In this document: positions 28,401 through 43,400 of the stretch, piece by piece | How positions within the stretch are numbered: the stretch's first letter is position 1 | Layout of the letters: each line of letters opens with the position of its first letter | NCBI GenBank assembly: GCA_039619475.1 | Contig: CM077116.1 | Coordinates: 382,936,760 to 383,000,759, forward strand | Source: Icerya purchasi | Lineage: Eukaryota > Arthropoda > Insecta > Hemiptera > Monophlebidae | Direction: 5' to 3' | DNA: 64,000 nt | Made by a program: the position numbers and the translations under genes | The notes under the pieces: model-generated | Databases searched by the model: none | The model's input: the letters and a program-made list of their open reading frames with translations, nothing else | Told to the model about the DNA's origin: nothing

Positions 28401-31400
28401 TCCTTGTAAATGTGAAATAAAATAAATTTAAATATAATAACTTATAAAATAATAAAGAAGAAAACTTTATGTAATAATTATTAAAACTGCGGAATGTTAA
28501 TTTTGTTAATCAGAATAAAGTTGCTATCAAACTTGAATTTTTTTTTTTCGATTCTGTAAAATTTAAGTAGGATTGTTCGTGTATATTCAAATTGGTTTCG
28601 TTGTGTAAGGAACTGTTCATTTATCACCTAAGAGATGTGCAAAAATTTTTATTTTTTCATAATTCCAAGGTGATTACGTTTAATTGGATTTTTGATTGCC
28701 TTCCGATACCATGAACGACTTCTTCTTGCATCGAAAAGACTTATTTTCTTGTAGTAGGTTTTTTACGGTTTTTTACGGTTTTTTTTTTTTTTTTTTCTAT
28801 ATATTATGGTGTTTATAATTGTTACGAATTGTCGTTTAAATGTAAACTACTTTTTTCCAAATTTAAAATCATTACATTTTTATTAATTTCATTTAACATT
28901 AAGGCATCGAATACGGTTTTATTTTGTATAAGATTTGAAGTTAAATTATAATTAAATGCAGTACTGTCGGCACTACAGATATTACTTTGTGAAATAATAT
29001 ATTTGTATAAGATTATTGCGGGGGAGCTTATACATTTTTTTTGTTTTTCCTTATCATAGGATAGAAGGAGGTTTAAAAGTAAGAAAAAATGTTCTACGTA
29101 ACAAATAAATGTCCTCTAAATGTCTCAATTTTAACTGTTAATTTATAAAGTGTTTTGATATAATGACAAATTATTTATCACGCTTTATTGTTTAGCTATT
29201 TTGGATAGTGTTGAACCGATCGATCGATACCCGATTTTTACAGCTGAATTTCAAAAATTTTCTTTTCTGTCCTTTTCTTAGTGATATTAATCCTATTATT
29301 TTTACATTCTTTTTTTTTTTCAGTAAAATTTATTAAACTGCCTAATGGCATACACAATATTAAAAAAAAAGTAACCGATGAAGGTGACGTTTTAGATCTA
29401 CTGCTTTACTTCAGCATTTGATGGTCCTTTTTTATATTAACAGATATATTTCTCTTTATTAAAAAATTAAGGAAAAAAATTAATTTGCCTTAATTATGAT
29501 AGCGCCAAATTTGCGGAAAAGACTTTAATTAATTTTTGTTTAAGTTAATTTGCCGATTAAGTGAAGATCATTATTATAGCAGTGTTTATTTTAAAATTTT
29601 CAGATAACTGTATCGATAAATCGCGCGTTTATAGAATATATTAAGTATTACCCAATAATGTTTGAAATATTTGGGCATTATCAGCAGCATCCTTTGCATA
29701 AAGATGCGAAACAAGAAAGTACATTGTAAGTATTTGATATTCGCAAAAATCGTGTACGTTTTTAAATTTAGAGCTATTTTTTATACGTTTGAAATAATTA
29801 AATAACACATTCGTACTAAATTATTTTCCGATTAAGGAAAATCAAATTAAATAATTAACCATCTGCAATCGTATTACACGGGCGCATTTACTAATTAGAA
29901 AATTATTGAATAATGTGTTGTATTAAGGAAATTTATTGCATTAGATTAAAACAAAATAAAAAAAATATTCTTCTAAGTTAAGAAATATTTGATCATTTGT
30001 GTTATTTTTCTTTTAATTTTTTTCCAAAAATTTTTACGTGTGATACGTGCGCTATTTATATTGCTAATTATTTCGCCTTGTTTTTACATTCAATATATAT
30101 CCGGTTTTTTGATATAAATTTAACTTTTTAAAGTAAAGTAGAATAAAGGAATTGTATCTAAAAATTAAATAATAAAACTTGTCGAATTATTTTAAAACTT
30201 TTCGAAAAGAAAAGAAAATTTTGATATACAAATACAGATCGTTGTGTACCGAATTATTTGAGTCAAGTAAAACCAATTCGATTTAATTCGATTAGATTTC
30301 CTACTGAAACAAACGTACTGCCTATGAACATTTCACGCTAAACCAGTCTTAATCCAATTTATCAATTACGTTGAACTTTTCATTGCTTGAAACAACATTT
30401 CAATCTACTTATTGGTATTAAATTTTATATTATCTTGTGCATATTTTGAAATAACTATAGTTTATGATAAAGATTAGAGATTGTACGAAAAGGGCGGAAT
30501 GAAGAATTTTGGGGCTTATACTGCAAATTTGAAAAGACTTATCGATCTTTTTACCATTTATTTATTATCTTGGATATTTTATTTACTGAATAATTAGAGG
30601 AAATTTTATAATTTCTTCCATATGTCGCTGATTTAACTTTTTTGAAATATTAAACCTAATTAAAGTGGAAATAATAAAGGTAAAAAATTACAGACAACTT
30701 CTTCAAAAGAACACTAAAACACAGCAGTTTTTTAAAGATAATTGTGTATACTATTTGAAACTTCATTACAGAATCCCCTACACAGTTCTGCAAAAGCTCT
30801 CCGACCTATCCCTCATCTCTTTCTAAATATTTTGAATTATTTTATTAATTCTTGTAGTACTCCTCGTGCTTTGAACACGTTTATTGTTGTTGCAATTTCT
30901 AAAAAGAACTAACTCTGCGTCATTCTTCTCTATTCAGCAGATACAGACATTTCAGTTGCCAACTATCAACTTAATTGTTCGCTAACCAAATTAGAATAAG
31001 CTCTTACCTGTATACATCTCTTGATCTTGCCTGTTAAGTGTCTTTGCCTTGTTTTCACTCTTCGTCCATACAGTATGTTATTAATTAACGTATCTTTAGA
31101 TGATTACTCCATTAGGAGTATTCTTAAACTGGTTGAATATTTTTCTTTAAACGTGTCAACTTTCTTCGTATTTCAGCCTGTATAAAATAATTAATCTGAT
31201 AAAATCTCATTTAGGAGGGTAATGTTTACATCCCTATTACGCTATATAAATCTACCATTCTCGCCAAACTTGATTATTCTCTCTTTTTATACGATAGTGC
31301 ATTCAAATCCCTTTTAATTAGACATAATTCCGAATTCTTGCCCCTACCTTTGTCTTGGAGCTCTCGAATCCATTCCTACATCAGCCGTTTTTGGTGAATT

Positions 31401-34400
31401 TAACTTCTGTTTATTCGCCGATGTTACTTAGGTTACTGTTTCTTCAACAAACACCTTCAGATTTCTTCCAAACTCAATCTTTCCTACCTCTTTATCCTTC
31501 AAAACTGGCGCTTCTTCCTAAGTAAAACACCCATCATCTCTCCTATTTCCTATCGTTTCGATAAATTTTATTTTTTTTCAATATCTCAAAACAAACTTTC
31601 TTACTTCCTTTTTTACTACCGCGGGCTTTTTACTTCCCAAACTATTTATTCTTCTTTCGTCATCCAAAAACAATTGTTCTTAAATTGTTAGGCAAGAATT
31701 CCGCCTTACCATCAATTCCCTCTATTCTTTACTGATAGTTCCAAAAGTAGGGGTCCGGTAAGTGCTTCTTTTACTTTCTTGACAAGTATTACTCGGTGTC
31801 CTTTAGACACCCCAACTTCTGCTTATTATTATTATTTTTTCTTATACTGCATATATTATCTTTAAATTATAATAGTGCATGCAAAAGTATTTATAAAATA
31901 AAATTTACGTTATTTGTTCATATAACAAAATTCACAAAAAATATTAAATTTATCATTAACCAGTGCAGTTGCTGTATAACTTATTTGTTGCTTTTATATA
32001 ATTGCATCCATTATATATATATATATATATATGAATTACATTATCAACTTCATTACAAGTAATGCACAGATTGTTGTATGATATTTTAAACCTAAGTAAA
32101 TAATCTTTGAAAATACCATGACCGGTTAAAAATTGATTAATAAAAAAATTTGGTACAAAAATATTATTATCTAATCTACACTGTACATCCCGAAAAAATT
32201 TAATAATATATTATTAGAATTCTGATAATTTGCGTTAAACTTCTCATTGTACAAATCATAAATATAATTATTATTTTTTTTTTTATTTGAACTTACATAG
32301 ATAAAAATTACCGTCTGTATATTTTATATGAGCTAACTCTACATTATGGTTGATATTGTTCTCATTTCCTTCACTCGTCATTTCAACAAATATCTAATTT
32401 CTGATTCCAGAGGTGCACTTCAGGCTTTCTCATAGCCCTTCTCTTCATGCTCTTATGATTCCATTGCCGATCATATTCGTTTTCTTATCTATAGTCTCTT
32501 TCTTACGTAGTCTATTTCCGTTGATCCCTTATGGGTCTCTAGTCATCTGAGAATTGAGGGAAATGAGCTGACGAACTCATTGGCACGTTCTTCCATTCAT
32601 GCAACTCACTTCATTAGAAAGATAGATTGTTCTGTTTCCCGCCAAGAATTACCATTACAGGTTGTAGTCAATATTTATGTTGGCATCCTTCTTAAATCCT
32701 GGTTCTCATTACTTGATAATCCCGCCCCAATTTTTTCAATATTCCTACAATTCTACGATTGTCCTTTTTCCAGGTGCACTTCTATCTCAGTGATATGTCG
32801 CCTACACTTTGGTCGCACCTTGCTCCTATCTTCCTGCTGTTGTTTTTCTCTTGTTCCAGCTCCGTACTACCCCCTATATTCTTCTGATTCTTTCTTTATT
32901 GACAGTCCCAATCATATTTTCTTTAAGTGCTCTTCCCTAATTTTTTATACCAGCTTGTTGAGGCTTGGGCTCCCTCTTCTCTATAATGCTTCCTACATTT
33001 TAACCTTTTCTTCTCTACTAGTTATACCAATTCTTTCTACTTTTTTTTGTGTTAGCATTCAATCGAATTAAAATTTAAAACCTCCAATTAACTTATAGCT
33101 CAGAGTCTAGGTAATCGCGCTTGTTGGTTATAGCCATTAGGAAAAAAAAAAGATCGTATATATAAAATATAATATGTTAATTAAAACTTGCAAACTACGG
33201 CAGTTTAAATCGCGATACGAAGATTTTTCTGGAAATATTAAAATCTGCCATTAATTAAGCACCGTAGTCTATATCATAGAAAAGCTTTAAGTAGTGATGT
33301 CTTAGAGCAATTGCTAAAAATTCATTCGTAGAAATTACTTGTGTATAATTTTCGTTTTCTTTTACCATTTCCGTTTTAACGAGGTTTAATGTTTCATAAA
33401 ATTGAATCAATGACATTGAACAAAATTATAAAATAATTTATTTTTGATTTAATTAGTAACCTACAGATTTCCGCGGTTTCATTGCTAGACTTTACTAAAA
33501 CCGCAGAATTATCGAAACTTATATGTTAAAGTATTTTTCATTAAATGTTTGACCTTTATTGAATTCATTAATACGACTCAATTAATCTGAAGGTTAAACG
33601 TTATATGTGCAATCGCTTGTTTTAGTTGTATTTTATTCGGTCGAATCTGAATTATGTTTATTGATTTAATTTGACTAATCAGGTGTAAACGAAGAGGTTT
33701 AAAACATGGCGATTTTTTAATCTGGTGTTCCGTATTAAATTTTGAGAATGTGCTTTATTTATTTCCCGTGTCTGTCTTACCTTGTACTATTAAATGAATT
33801 TTGAAGAAATTTTCTAAGAAATTGTCTTATCAAAAAGGAAATTAATTTAAATACGTTAAAGAACGTAATTTGCAATTAAATCAGAATTTTTTTAAAAATA
33901 TATTCTTGGGAGCGTGCATTTTTTTTTTATTTTATTTTTTATTTCCGACTTAAACAAAGTGGAAACTAACATAATTAATATTTTTCTAGTGTTAGACCAC
34001 CTCCGAAAAGAATGCTTCCACCTTCTATACCAATAAGTCTACCAGTTCGTTCGCCGAAATTCGGTTTATTACCATCACCATGTACTGCGCAAGTATGTGC
34101 TAAGTTCGACCTTTTAGTTTGGTTTGAAATTTGCGAACTAGGTGAGTACCATTTCCAATTTTATTCAATTATTACACATTATTATTATTATTATTGAAAA
34201 TGTATAAGACGACACTTTAAAAAGATGAATGTGACGGAGGTGGAAATTTTAATATTTTATAAAATGTAAAGTACGCTCAGTATATATTCAATTGCGTATA
34301 CGTAGAGAAGTAATTGAACGAAAGATAATTCTGAAAAGTATTCAAAAGCATCACTTGTAAGCGACACAGTTTTCGAATGTTTTATTCCAACCATCTTTTG

Positions 34401-37400
34401 AGTGCGGAGCGAGTACACATATTAATCGACTCAGTGAAATAAATTCATTTTATACGGTATGTGGTAAACTAAATAAAAACACGACGGAATAAGATTAAAC
34501 ATTGTATAATTTTAACGATAAAAAAATATTGTATAATTATAAATATTCGTTGTGACCTCATTTAGTTAACTAGAACAATCGTATTGTCGAATTGGGATTT
34601 TGGGCCCAAAATTTAGCGGTGACGAGTAATTATTAAAAATAAATAATAAATAAATAATCAATGTCGCCATATATGCACTAGTCGGTGTAGGCATACACAA
34701 TTGGATAACGGTGAAACTAATGATTTTAGTCGGTTTTAAATTTTATCTTGCATACATTCGCGTTACATTCTTATAACAACAAAAATATACTAGGATATAA
34801 GAAATTTTTTTATTTCGTTTATTATAATAAATATACGAGAGTTGTTTAATAAAGACTGACACTTAAGCTACAAATCGTTTATTATACAAAAATTATTGAT
34901 CTTCAGGTCAATCATGTTCAATACACCCACTTCCCAACGCGATGCACCGTTTCATTCGCCGTTACTACTCGATAAAAATGTCCTCAAAGCCTTCCGCCGA
35001 AAGTCTCTTTAAAATCGCCTCTACAGTCTTTACGGCGTCAAAAACAGTAGGAAAATATCGGTCTTTTAAACTTTGTTTCAGCATAGGATAAAGATAAAAG
35101 TCGTTTGGAACTAAATGCAGGCTGTAGGGGTGTGCGGCACTATTTCAACCTTTTTTTGAGCCATGAATTCGAGCACTACGTATGCAACGTGCAATCTCGC
35201 GTTATTTTGATGCGGCTTCCAACGCTCAGCGAGATCTGGTCGCTTCTTAGGGATGTGATCCTCCATTAGTTGCTTCAAAATTGAGATTTAATAGGCTGTA
35301 GTAACCATCTGATCTTAAGGAACCGTATGAATGTACATTATACTTCGGTAATTGAAAAAAGGTTATTACAAACGCTTTAGCGCAGATTTTTGTGCTCGCG
35401 TTTTTTTCGGTGAAGAACCAACTTTTTGCACACATTCTGAGTTTTGCTGCTTAGTTCAGGATCGTAACAATAAATCCAACTTGTTTTTCCTTAGAGGCGA
35501 AATCTAACTACATTCCACTCAGTTGAACATAAAAACTGATCAAATAAACGTAGGGACTTTGTCTTTGCACTAAACAACTCAGTAGGGAACTAAGATTCGA
35601 TAGCCGGGTGATTTATTTGCATAGCATACTTTCTTGACCGGTGTGTCAGTCTTTACTGAACACCCCGTCGTATTATGAAATTATAATAGAAGTAATATTG
35701 TGACATTGAAAATACACACGGTAGATTGATGCTATCTTTTAATTTTTTTCATAAACGTGGTTTTTTGTGGTATAAAATCGCGATCGTGTCACGGCACTGT
35801 CCTTATAACTTATAATAAATTCAAATATGTATTAATGATTTGAAGAACTGTTTTACATGGTGTATAGTATTTTTTCTAATGCACGAAAAATTTATTCATT
35901 ATATGGTATCTTTCAGTTTAATAAGTTTTAGCTTATTGATTTATTTAACCTAAAAGAGGAGCAGCTAAATTGCCAGTACGCTCTTCCGGATTAAAATCTT
36001 AGTACTTAGCTATTTTTTACATTTATTTTTGAACAGATTGGATGTTTAATCTTCGTGAAATGTTAAATTTCTTAAATACCAACCGTTCAAATGATAATTT
36101 TGCGGAATTTAAATTTATATTTGATTGTTTCAATTGAAATAAGATCGATGTAGTTTTTGTATTTTTTTCGTTATTGTGACGAATAATCCAAATTATCCGG
36201 TTGAAAGATATTAACGAACGTGATAAAACTAATTTTCATTTTCATTTACATTAGTCCATAAAATTTTTAAATACGTCGTACAAAATTTATTTTTTCTTTT
36301 TTCTTTTGGAAAACTATTATACATGTAAAAATATTCATACTGGTTTGTTTTTTTTTTTTTTTTTTTTGTTTTTCGTTTTTATTTACAATTTAGTTTATTT
36401 TTATTTTTTCTTCATTCGTCATTTTAAAATTACATTGTGCCTCTATCGAATAGGACAAAATGGAGAATACGTACCTTGTGCGGTTGATCACAGTGATGAC
36501 TTGCCCTGCCGAGGCTTGTTCCTGCTGCATCAAGGCATCCAAAGGCGTATACGGATTACTATTGTACATGAACATGCATCTGAACTACAGTGGAAAGACA
36601 TTCGTGAATTAGTTGTTGGTGCGTGTTGTATTTTACATAATTCATAGTATATTTTTAGTCTACATCTTATTTTCAAGAACTTAGCGTTCACTATCTTGCA
36701 TCTGTATCTCATCCAGTTCACTTCAAAATTTTTATATAGTTTATTTTTTATTTTATGCTATTTGTCACTGCAGTCTGTTTATTCGTATGCTAAAAGAATT
36801 CTGTAATTTTTATTTCGCGCGCCGATTTTATTTTAATAATTTACGCAATTAGTTCATTAACCGTGTTACTTTGTTGTCAAATGATTAATCATAAAGTATT
36901 TTAACTTCGTAACTTCTAAAATGATAGTTAAATCTTTGCTATCTTGAAACTCCTTAGTTTTTATAAAAGTCACCAACACAATTGTTTAACTTGGAATTTC
37001 GTCAGTGAAGTTCCAGTTTGCATCGGTAAAATTTTCTTTATTATCAACAACCACCCGTGCTAAACATCTCCGCTCCACTTGCTTTCTTATCGGATTCATC
37101 AAATTTATCGCGATGTATGCGAAAAACTTAATTTTTTACTTTATATACGTCGTCCTTTTAAATAAATACAAATACAAATAATTATACATTTCACTTTAAA
37201 CAATCGCTCCTCGAAATACAAATTGCAGGAATATGTGTTTTTCAAATCATTCGTTTTTATTTACGGTGTTTGAACGCATTTGTAAAATAGCCGCAATTGA
37301 AAAAGAATATTAATGCATTACGAAAGTTAATAAGTATTTTATTTTCATGGTATAAGCGAGTTAGTAGCAACATATTGATTGTGTAGAGAATTCTGGTTCA

Positions 37401-40400
37401 GATGAAAGGTTCCAGCATGTATTGATATTATTTGAGGTCAGGCTCATTGTGTATTGAATGTTAAAATATTGCGAATAAGTGTGGCGTTAATAAGCTACAG
37501 CCTTCTAATGGAATCTAGATAATTCTGAATATATATACACTTGATCAAATTGAATATGGATTATTTCAGTTTTCCTTCGACGCATTCTGAAAATTCGCGT
37601 GTTAAATTCTTGATAAGCGTAGATATATATTGTGTTAAAAATTTGCTTTAAAGTTATGAATATCTGTGAAGACGTAGCGATGTTGTTAATGCGCGAACGA
37701 TTTTTTTTTTTAAAGCTACCGAAAAACTAATCTTCAAACCTCTAAGTGTTCTAAAATAATAGTTTTCAATTCATTATGGAAGCATTTTTGTAGTTATCCA
37801 AAAATATTTGACATAACGCCGTAGAACTGTGATTTTAATTTGTTGAAAATTTTCGAATACTAGAATTTATGAAAAAAGCTTTATTATAATAAAATCAATT
37901 AACCAAAAAGGATATAAAAAAAAAATTGCGAATTAGAGATTTTAGTTTATTAAAAAATCACTCGACATTGGAAGCGGCAATCAAAAGGAAAAGGGATAAA
38001 CGAACAATTAAAACATTTTTTTTTTTTCATGTGAACTTTTCGTTTTTTAAACTATGTTTCGGTGTTGTAATATAAAGAAAATATATGTTTTTATGCGCCT
38101 TTTTTCGTTTTTAATATAATGTAACTCTTAAACTTTTTACAAGTTTTTGGTTACTTTGTGCAACAAAAAATTCCGATTTTCTTTGCATCCGAATATAGAG
38201 TATTTTACCGTGTATCGCGTGTTCATAAAAACTATTAAAATCTTAAAATAGATTAATAAACATATAGTGGAAATTTCCATATCATAAACCAGTTTATTGA
38301 CAATGTATTTTAAAGGTTAAGAACATTTTTTGAAAAGTTTATAGAATTCAGTGAAATTTCCGTTTTAAATAAAAAAAATTGTTTAAGGCATCTCTAAACT
38401 CAAAATCGTTGTGTAACTCTGTAAAAAAATGTGTTTTTTTTTTATTTTTTGAATTCAACTCTAACAACGAAGTCTATTGTTTCTGGGTGAGTCCCTGGTT
38501 GACCCCCCCCCCCGCCCCAAACAAAATCTTCCTTCTGTGACTTGGGTCTGCTTTTCCCCGTTCTTAAAATTTCCATTATTGTTTTCTGATCCGTCTGGTT
38601 CAACTGGAATTTCGAGTAAATAAAACTTTACGGAATGATTTTGCTTTCTGTAATGTTAGTCGTTTTTAGATTTTTTTCGCATTCGTTGAACCATTTGGAT
38701 TTTATTTACTTATTTTCACGATTTCTTCGGTTACATTATTTATACGCATGTGTTTTATTTATTTTTAATTTAAGGAAAACATTTAATGCAGCGCCAGCAA
38801 CGTTATCGATTATGAATATAGAGTATTAAGAGTATTTTTGCATATGTAGGGCGTATACGAAATACACCGGAATCGGATGAAGATGATGACAGTGATGGAT
38901 CTGTACTATCACTGGGATTGTTTCCTGGCGAGTATCTCGAAGTAGCGGGTGACGATCGATGCTTTTTCAGATTCGAAGCTGCCTGGGATAGTTCTCTTCA
39001 TAATTCGCCATTACTAAACCGAGTATCAGCTAATGGAGAACAGATTTTCATAACGATATCAGCTTATTTAGACGTACGTGTTACGTGATTTTGTTTTAAC
39101 TTTTTATACATTGAAATTTGGACGGCGGCCTGTTCGATTGATCATTGTTATAGCACAAAATGTACAGAATTTTGCTTTTAACTGAAAAATGAGCAACGAG
39201 CAAGTTTTAGCGGTTAAAGGCAGCAGTTAGGAAATTTTTAATTGTTTCAGGTATAAAAAAAATTTTAACCGGTTGCACCGGGTTCAGTTTTGTTTATTTG
39301 TTTATTTATTTTTTGATGAAAAATATTGATAAAGATTTACATAATGAAATGGATAAAAAACTACACAGTAGTAAGTTGTCACTAGTTCGGCAATTTGGAA
39401 GACGATGATTCAGTAACAAGTAATAATTTTCGGAAACCGGGACGTGATTTAATACGAGTCACGAATAAAAATTTTCAAAAAAAATTATTTTAAATGCATA
39501 TTCCGTATTCCATTGTATCAGCGATACGTTAAAAGTTCTGTAGGTGTACGCGCTTCGTGGATGTGGAGTCCGCAAACTTTCGAATAAGGCGCGAGTAATA
39601 AAAAAAGTAAAAAGAGCTTTAGAACAATATTATTCAGTTTTTTCATAGGTGCTGTATACATTAGTAACGCGTCGAAATGTTTTAACCTTTTTGTTGACTT
39701 TTAAATTATAGTTTGTGTGAATTATTTTGTAGCTTGCAAATTGTGGACGGCCAGCTATAATTACGAAGGATTTAAGTATGGTGGTCTATAGTAGAGATAC
39801 GAGAACGGTACCGCGATCTCTGAAACATTTATTTTCGGCCAGCCATCGTAATACGGAATCGAATCGTCTTTCCGGCGTCTACGAACTTTCTCTTCGTCGT
39901 GCTTCCGAAGCAGGTAGTCCAGGTACCTAATACATCATCATATCCGCTAATTAGTTTCCCATTGTATTGTTGAGTGCTTTCATTTTTTTTTGTTGTGCGG
40001 CCAAATACGTATATGTCGATAGATACTTTTTTCGTAGTCATGTCGACCCTTAATTTTTTAAATTTTATTACAAATAAAAATAATCGGTAATTTCTAAAAT
40101 TTATCCTGTATTTATATTTTATTATTTACTTATATTTATATTGTATATAATATGTACATTAGTATGAAAATTCGAAATAGGAAGCATTAAAGACAAAAAG
40201 AAAAGAGGAGAAATAAAATTAAAATATTGATAATGAAATGTCTAATTAGTTGGAAGAATTTCAGTTTTATCAGAAATAGTCGGCATTTAATTGCCGTCAA
40301 AGTATTATTTAAATAACCGTCAGTTTTAAATTATTTTCCGATCAGGTATTTATTATGCTTCTTCCTTCTTTAACAATCATTCTTTCTAGCGGTCCATTCA

Positions 40401-43400
40401 GCCGAATCTTCATAGCCTGGGTTTTTACGATTTTCGTTCTCTACGGCGTTCTGCTATTGTTTCTATTATTCGTTTACGCCCCTTGATCATACTTGATTAC
40501 CTTCCTCGCGTTTTCGATTTTATTTAACTCCCTCTCCTAACTGCTGTTATCTTCATCCGAATCTTGATGCTGTTCGTAATTCCAACCATATTTCTTCAAA
40601 TGTCCTTCCCTCTCGTCTACACGTGCTATTCTTTATTCCAAATTTGTTATCCCTTGGATTTCCTGGTCCTTTTTGCGTCTCCTACATCCTGTCTCTTACT
40701 TCCCAGTCCATTATCCCAGTGCTCGGTTCCTTCATTGTGACTATTTCTGATTGAATCAGTATTTAACTGATTCTCTCCTTTCTCGTTGCGGATGGGTGAG
40801 AAGGTCTTTTGCTGACGTGCCCAAAATTTAAAAAAAAAAAAAAAAAGTAAAATAAACATCAGTAAAGAAATTGTTGAAAATTAAAAAATAAGAAAAACTT
40901 GGAAACAAATATAACACACTTTAAATACACAATACTATATTATTTATTTAATAAAACAACACCGACTAGTTTCGGATAATTGTATCCATCTTCATAGTGA
41001 TATATAATGACAACTATATCACTATGAAGATGGATACAATTATCCGAAACTAGTCAGTGTTGTTTTATTAAATAAATAATATAGTATTGTATATTTAAAG
41101 TGTGTTATATTTTTTTCAAAGTTTACAAAATATCACAACGGTATGAAAGAAAATCACAATAAGAAAAACTTAATTTATGTAATATATCAACTTGCAAAAA
41201 TTTATTTTTCATCATCTATCTGGTTTATAAGTTTTTGCAAAATGGTAGGAATGTTTAAATTTTACTTGTGACAGTTGTAGTTGTTAATCTTATTACAGTT
41301 GCGATTTTATTTGCTCGAGCCGAGATAGTATGTGCAACGTGCACGTTCGTCTATTCGTGTATGTTTACTTTGTCTTATTTCGACATATCCTCCAGAAGTT
41401 TCTCAGCTAACAATTATGAAAACGTTTTCAGTGTCTGTTGTAAAGATGTTGCTATAAAAAGAGATGGAAAGTTAAACTTTGCGATATGAATGAACGGACT
41501 AATAAAACGAAAATTTAAAATTTCGGCGCCGACGAATTGTTCTATTTTAAATTTGTGAATTATTATAATTTGTCGAATCTGAGGGTTTTCTTTATTTAAC
41601 TAAAGGAAAACGATCCATTATAGTTTCGTGCAAGGGAATTCGTTTTATACCGCCCGGATGATTTCAATCTACCAACTACGCAGACATTTGGTTGAAGCAA
41701 CGAGGGCGTATTAAAAATTTGTATCTCGTGAATTCAATTATTTTACAATAATTGCGAGTAGATTATGTTCTTTCGAATAACCGAACTTTTGCTACAGCTG
41801 TAGGGGTTCATTTTTGAAGTGATTTTCGACACAAAAATAAATAAGACGATTTCAATTCAACCGGAAAGATAACCGTGTTGTTGCAAAATATATATTTTGC
41901 TTTCGGATTCTGTTGGTTTGTTTCATTACCTTACAATTTACAGAGTGACGGTAACTTAAAATGTTATGAACCAACAGAAACAATTTTCCTTATCGTGTTA
42001 CGCGACGTATGTAAATTTTCTTGACTTTGTAATCACCGAGACATTGTCGGAAAATAGCGTCGTATTTAAAATCCCTCAATATAAATGTCGAGGATAAGAA
42101 TACTTTCGAATGATAATATACCACAATCAGGCAATTACGAGATTATGATTGTAAGTATCGCTCATTTATTTTACAAGTTAAATACGTATTAATAAATTTG
42201 TACGCAGAAACGTTTGAAGAAATGAAAATCACGTACTCGACATCTCATAGAACAAAGAAGACCGTGCAGCTAAGAGATATATAATTATTTTACAGCTATA
42301 CATTTTTAATTTATTTCTTAACGAATTAACGAGCAGAGTATGATGTAATTTTCCTTTGGAATTTCGAATAGTTTAGTGAATTGTTTTTACCATTATGCTT
42401 ATCATTATATTTCATAGAAAACCGCTTTCCCATTTCTTTTGTATACAGTACGTAATTTAGAAAGTGTGTAGCAAAGATAATTTACAAATTCGGAAATTGT
42501 CACGCTTATTTAGTAATCTATTGTAGAACATGTAAATTCGGCTTTACAGTGGTACCTTTCAAGTTTAGCTGCCCGCTTTGACAGAGACTTGAAATATAAT
42601 TATAGATATTTAATCAAATTAATTTAACAACGCACCCTATTTACTTTTTTTCCTTTTTTTCTTTTTTTAGGTGTACAAAGACGACAGAGACGAGTTCTGG
42701 ATACCAGTAGTACTTACGTTCGAGGCGAAGAAAATTTACATGGCTGGAGGCCACGCGGTGATAGTTTAATATTCGATCATCAGTGGGAATTGGAGAAACT
42801 AAGACGTCTTCAAGAAGTGGAGAAAGTTCGTCATATGCTATTATTACGTGAACGATTAGGTTTGGATAAAACATCAATCAGTAAATCGGAGAAGGTATAC
42901 CAACGCGCTCTATTATATATACGTAATTTTTACAAAAAAAAAAATTTTATTCGTGTAAATAGTTTAATTTAAATAAGTGTATAAGTTATGCGTGAGATAG
43001 TATAATTATTGAAATTATATAAAAGGTCGTTTAAGATGGGAAATAGTAATAAAAATGGCAACAGTAGTAATAATTGGAGGTAGTTAAGATTCGAATCGGA
43101 GTTACTGTCTTTAAATTTAAAGTTATGTAGTAAAAATAAATTCATATATTTATATATATATATATATATGTATACATATATACATGTATATATATTATTT
43201 TTTTTCATGAAATTTAGTTGTTGGTACCGCTAATATGAAATAATATATGTATATGTCCTTTTTGGTCTTTTATTAAGTAGTTAAAAAAGAAAAAAGAAAT
43301 ACAAGACCATTCGTAATAAAAAGTCTGCCAAAAAAAACTGAAGAAAAGAAGTAAACAAAGGGCAACGACGATTCCAATGAACATTAACAGCAGTGCATAC

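Larger units (their letters stand above)
29726..33989. other. Intron 13 with RNase H-bearing LINE
   Basis: 29726-31250 has no element I can support. A decayed LINE fills about 31250-33075. 33075-33989 shows nothing further. Acceptor tttttctag. Confidence 0.75.
39923..42670. other. Intron 17 with LINE tail and fold-back
   Basis: LINE 3' end at about 40350-40850, fold-back palindrome at 40894-41127, then 41130-42670 without recognised features. Acceptor ctttttttag. Confidence 0.75.

Noticed and set aside
32580..33071. 163-codon open frame as a host gene
   Set aside because: It starts with the end of a decayed RNase H motif and matches two other LINE tails in the window.
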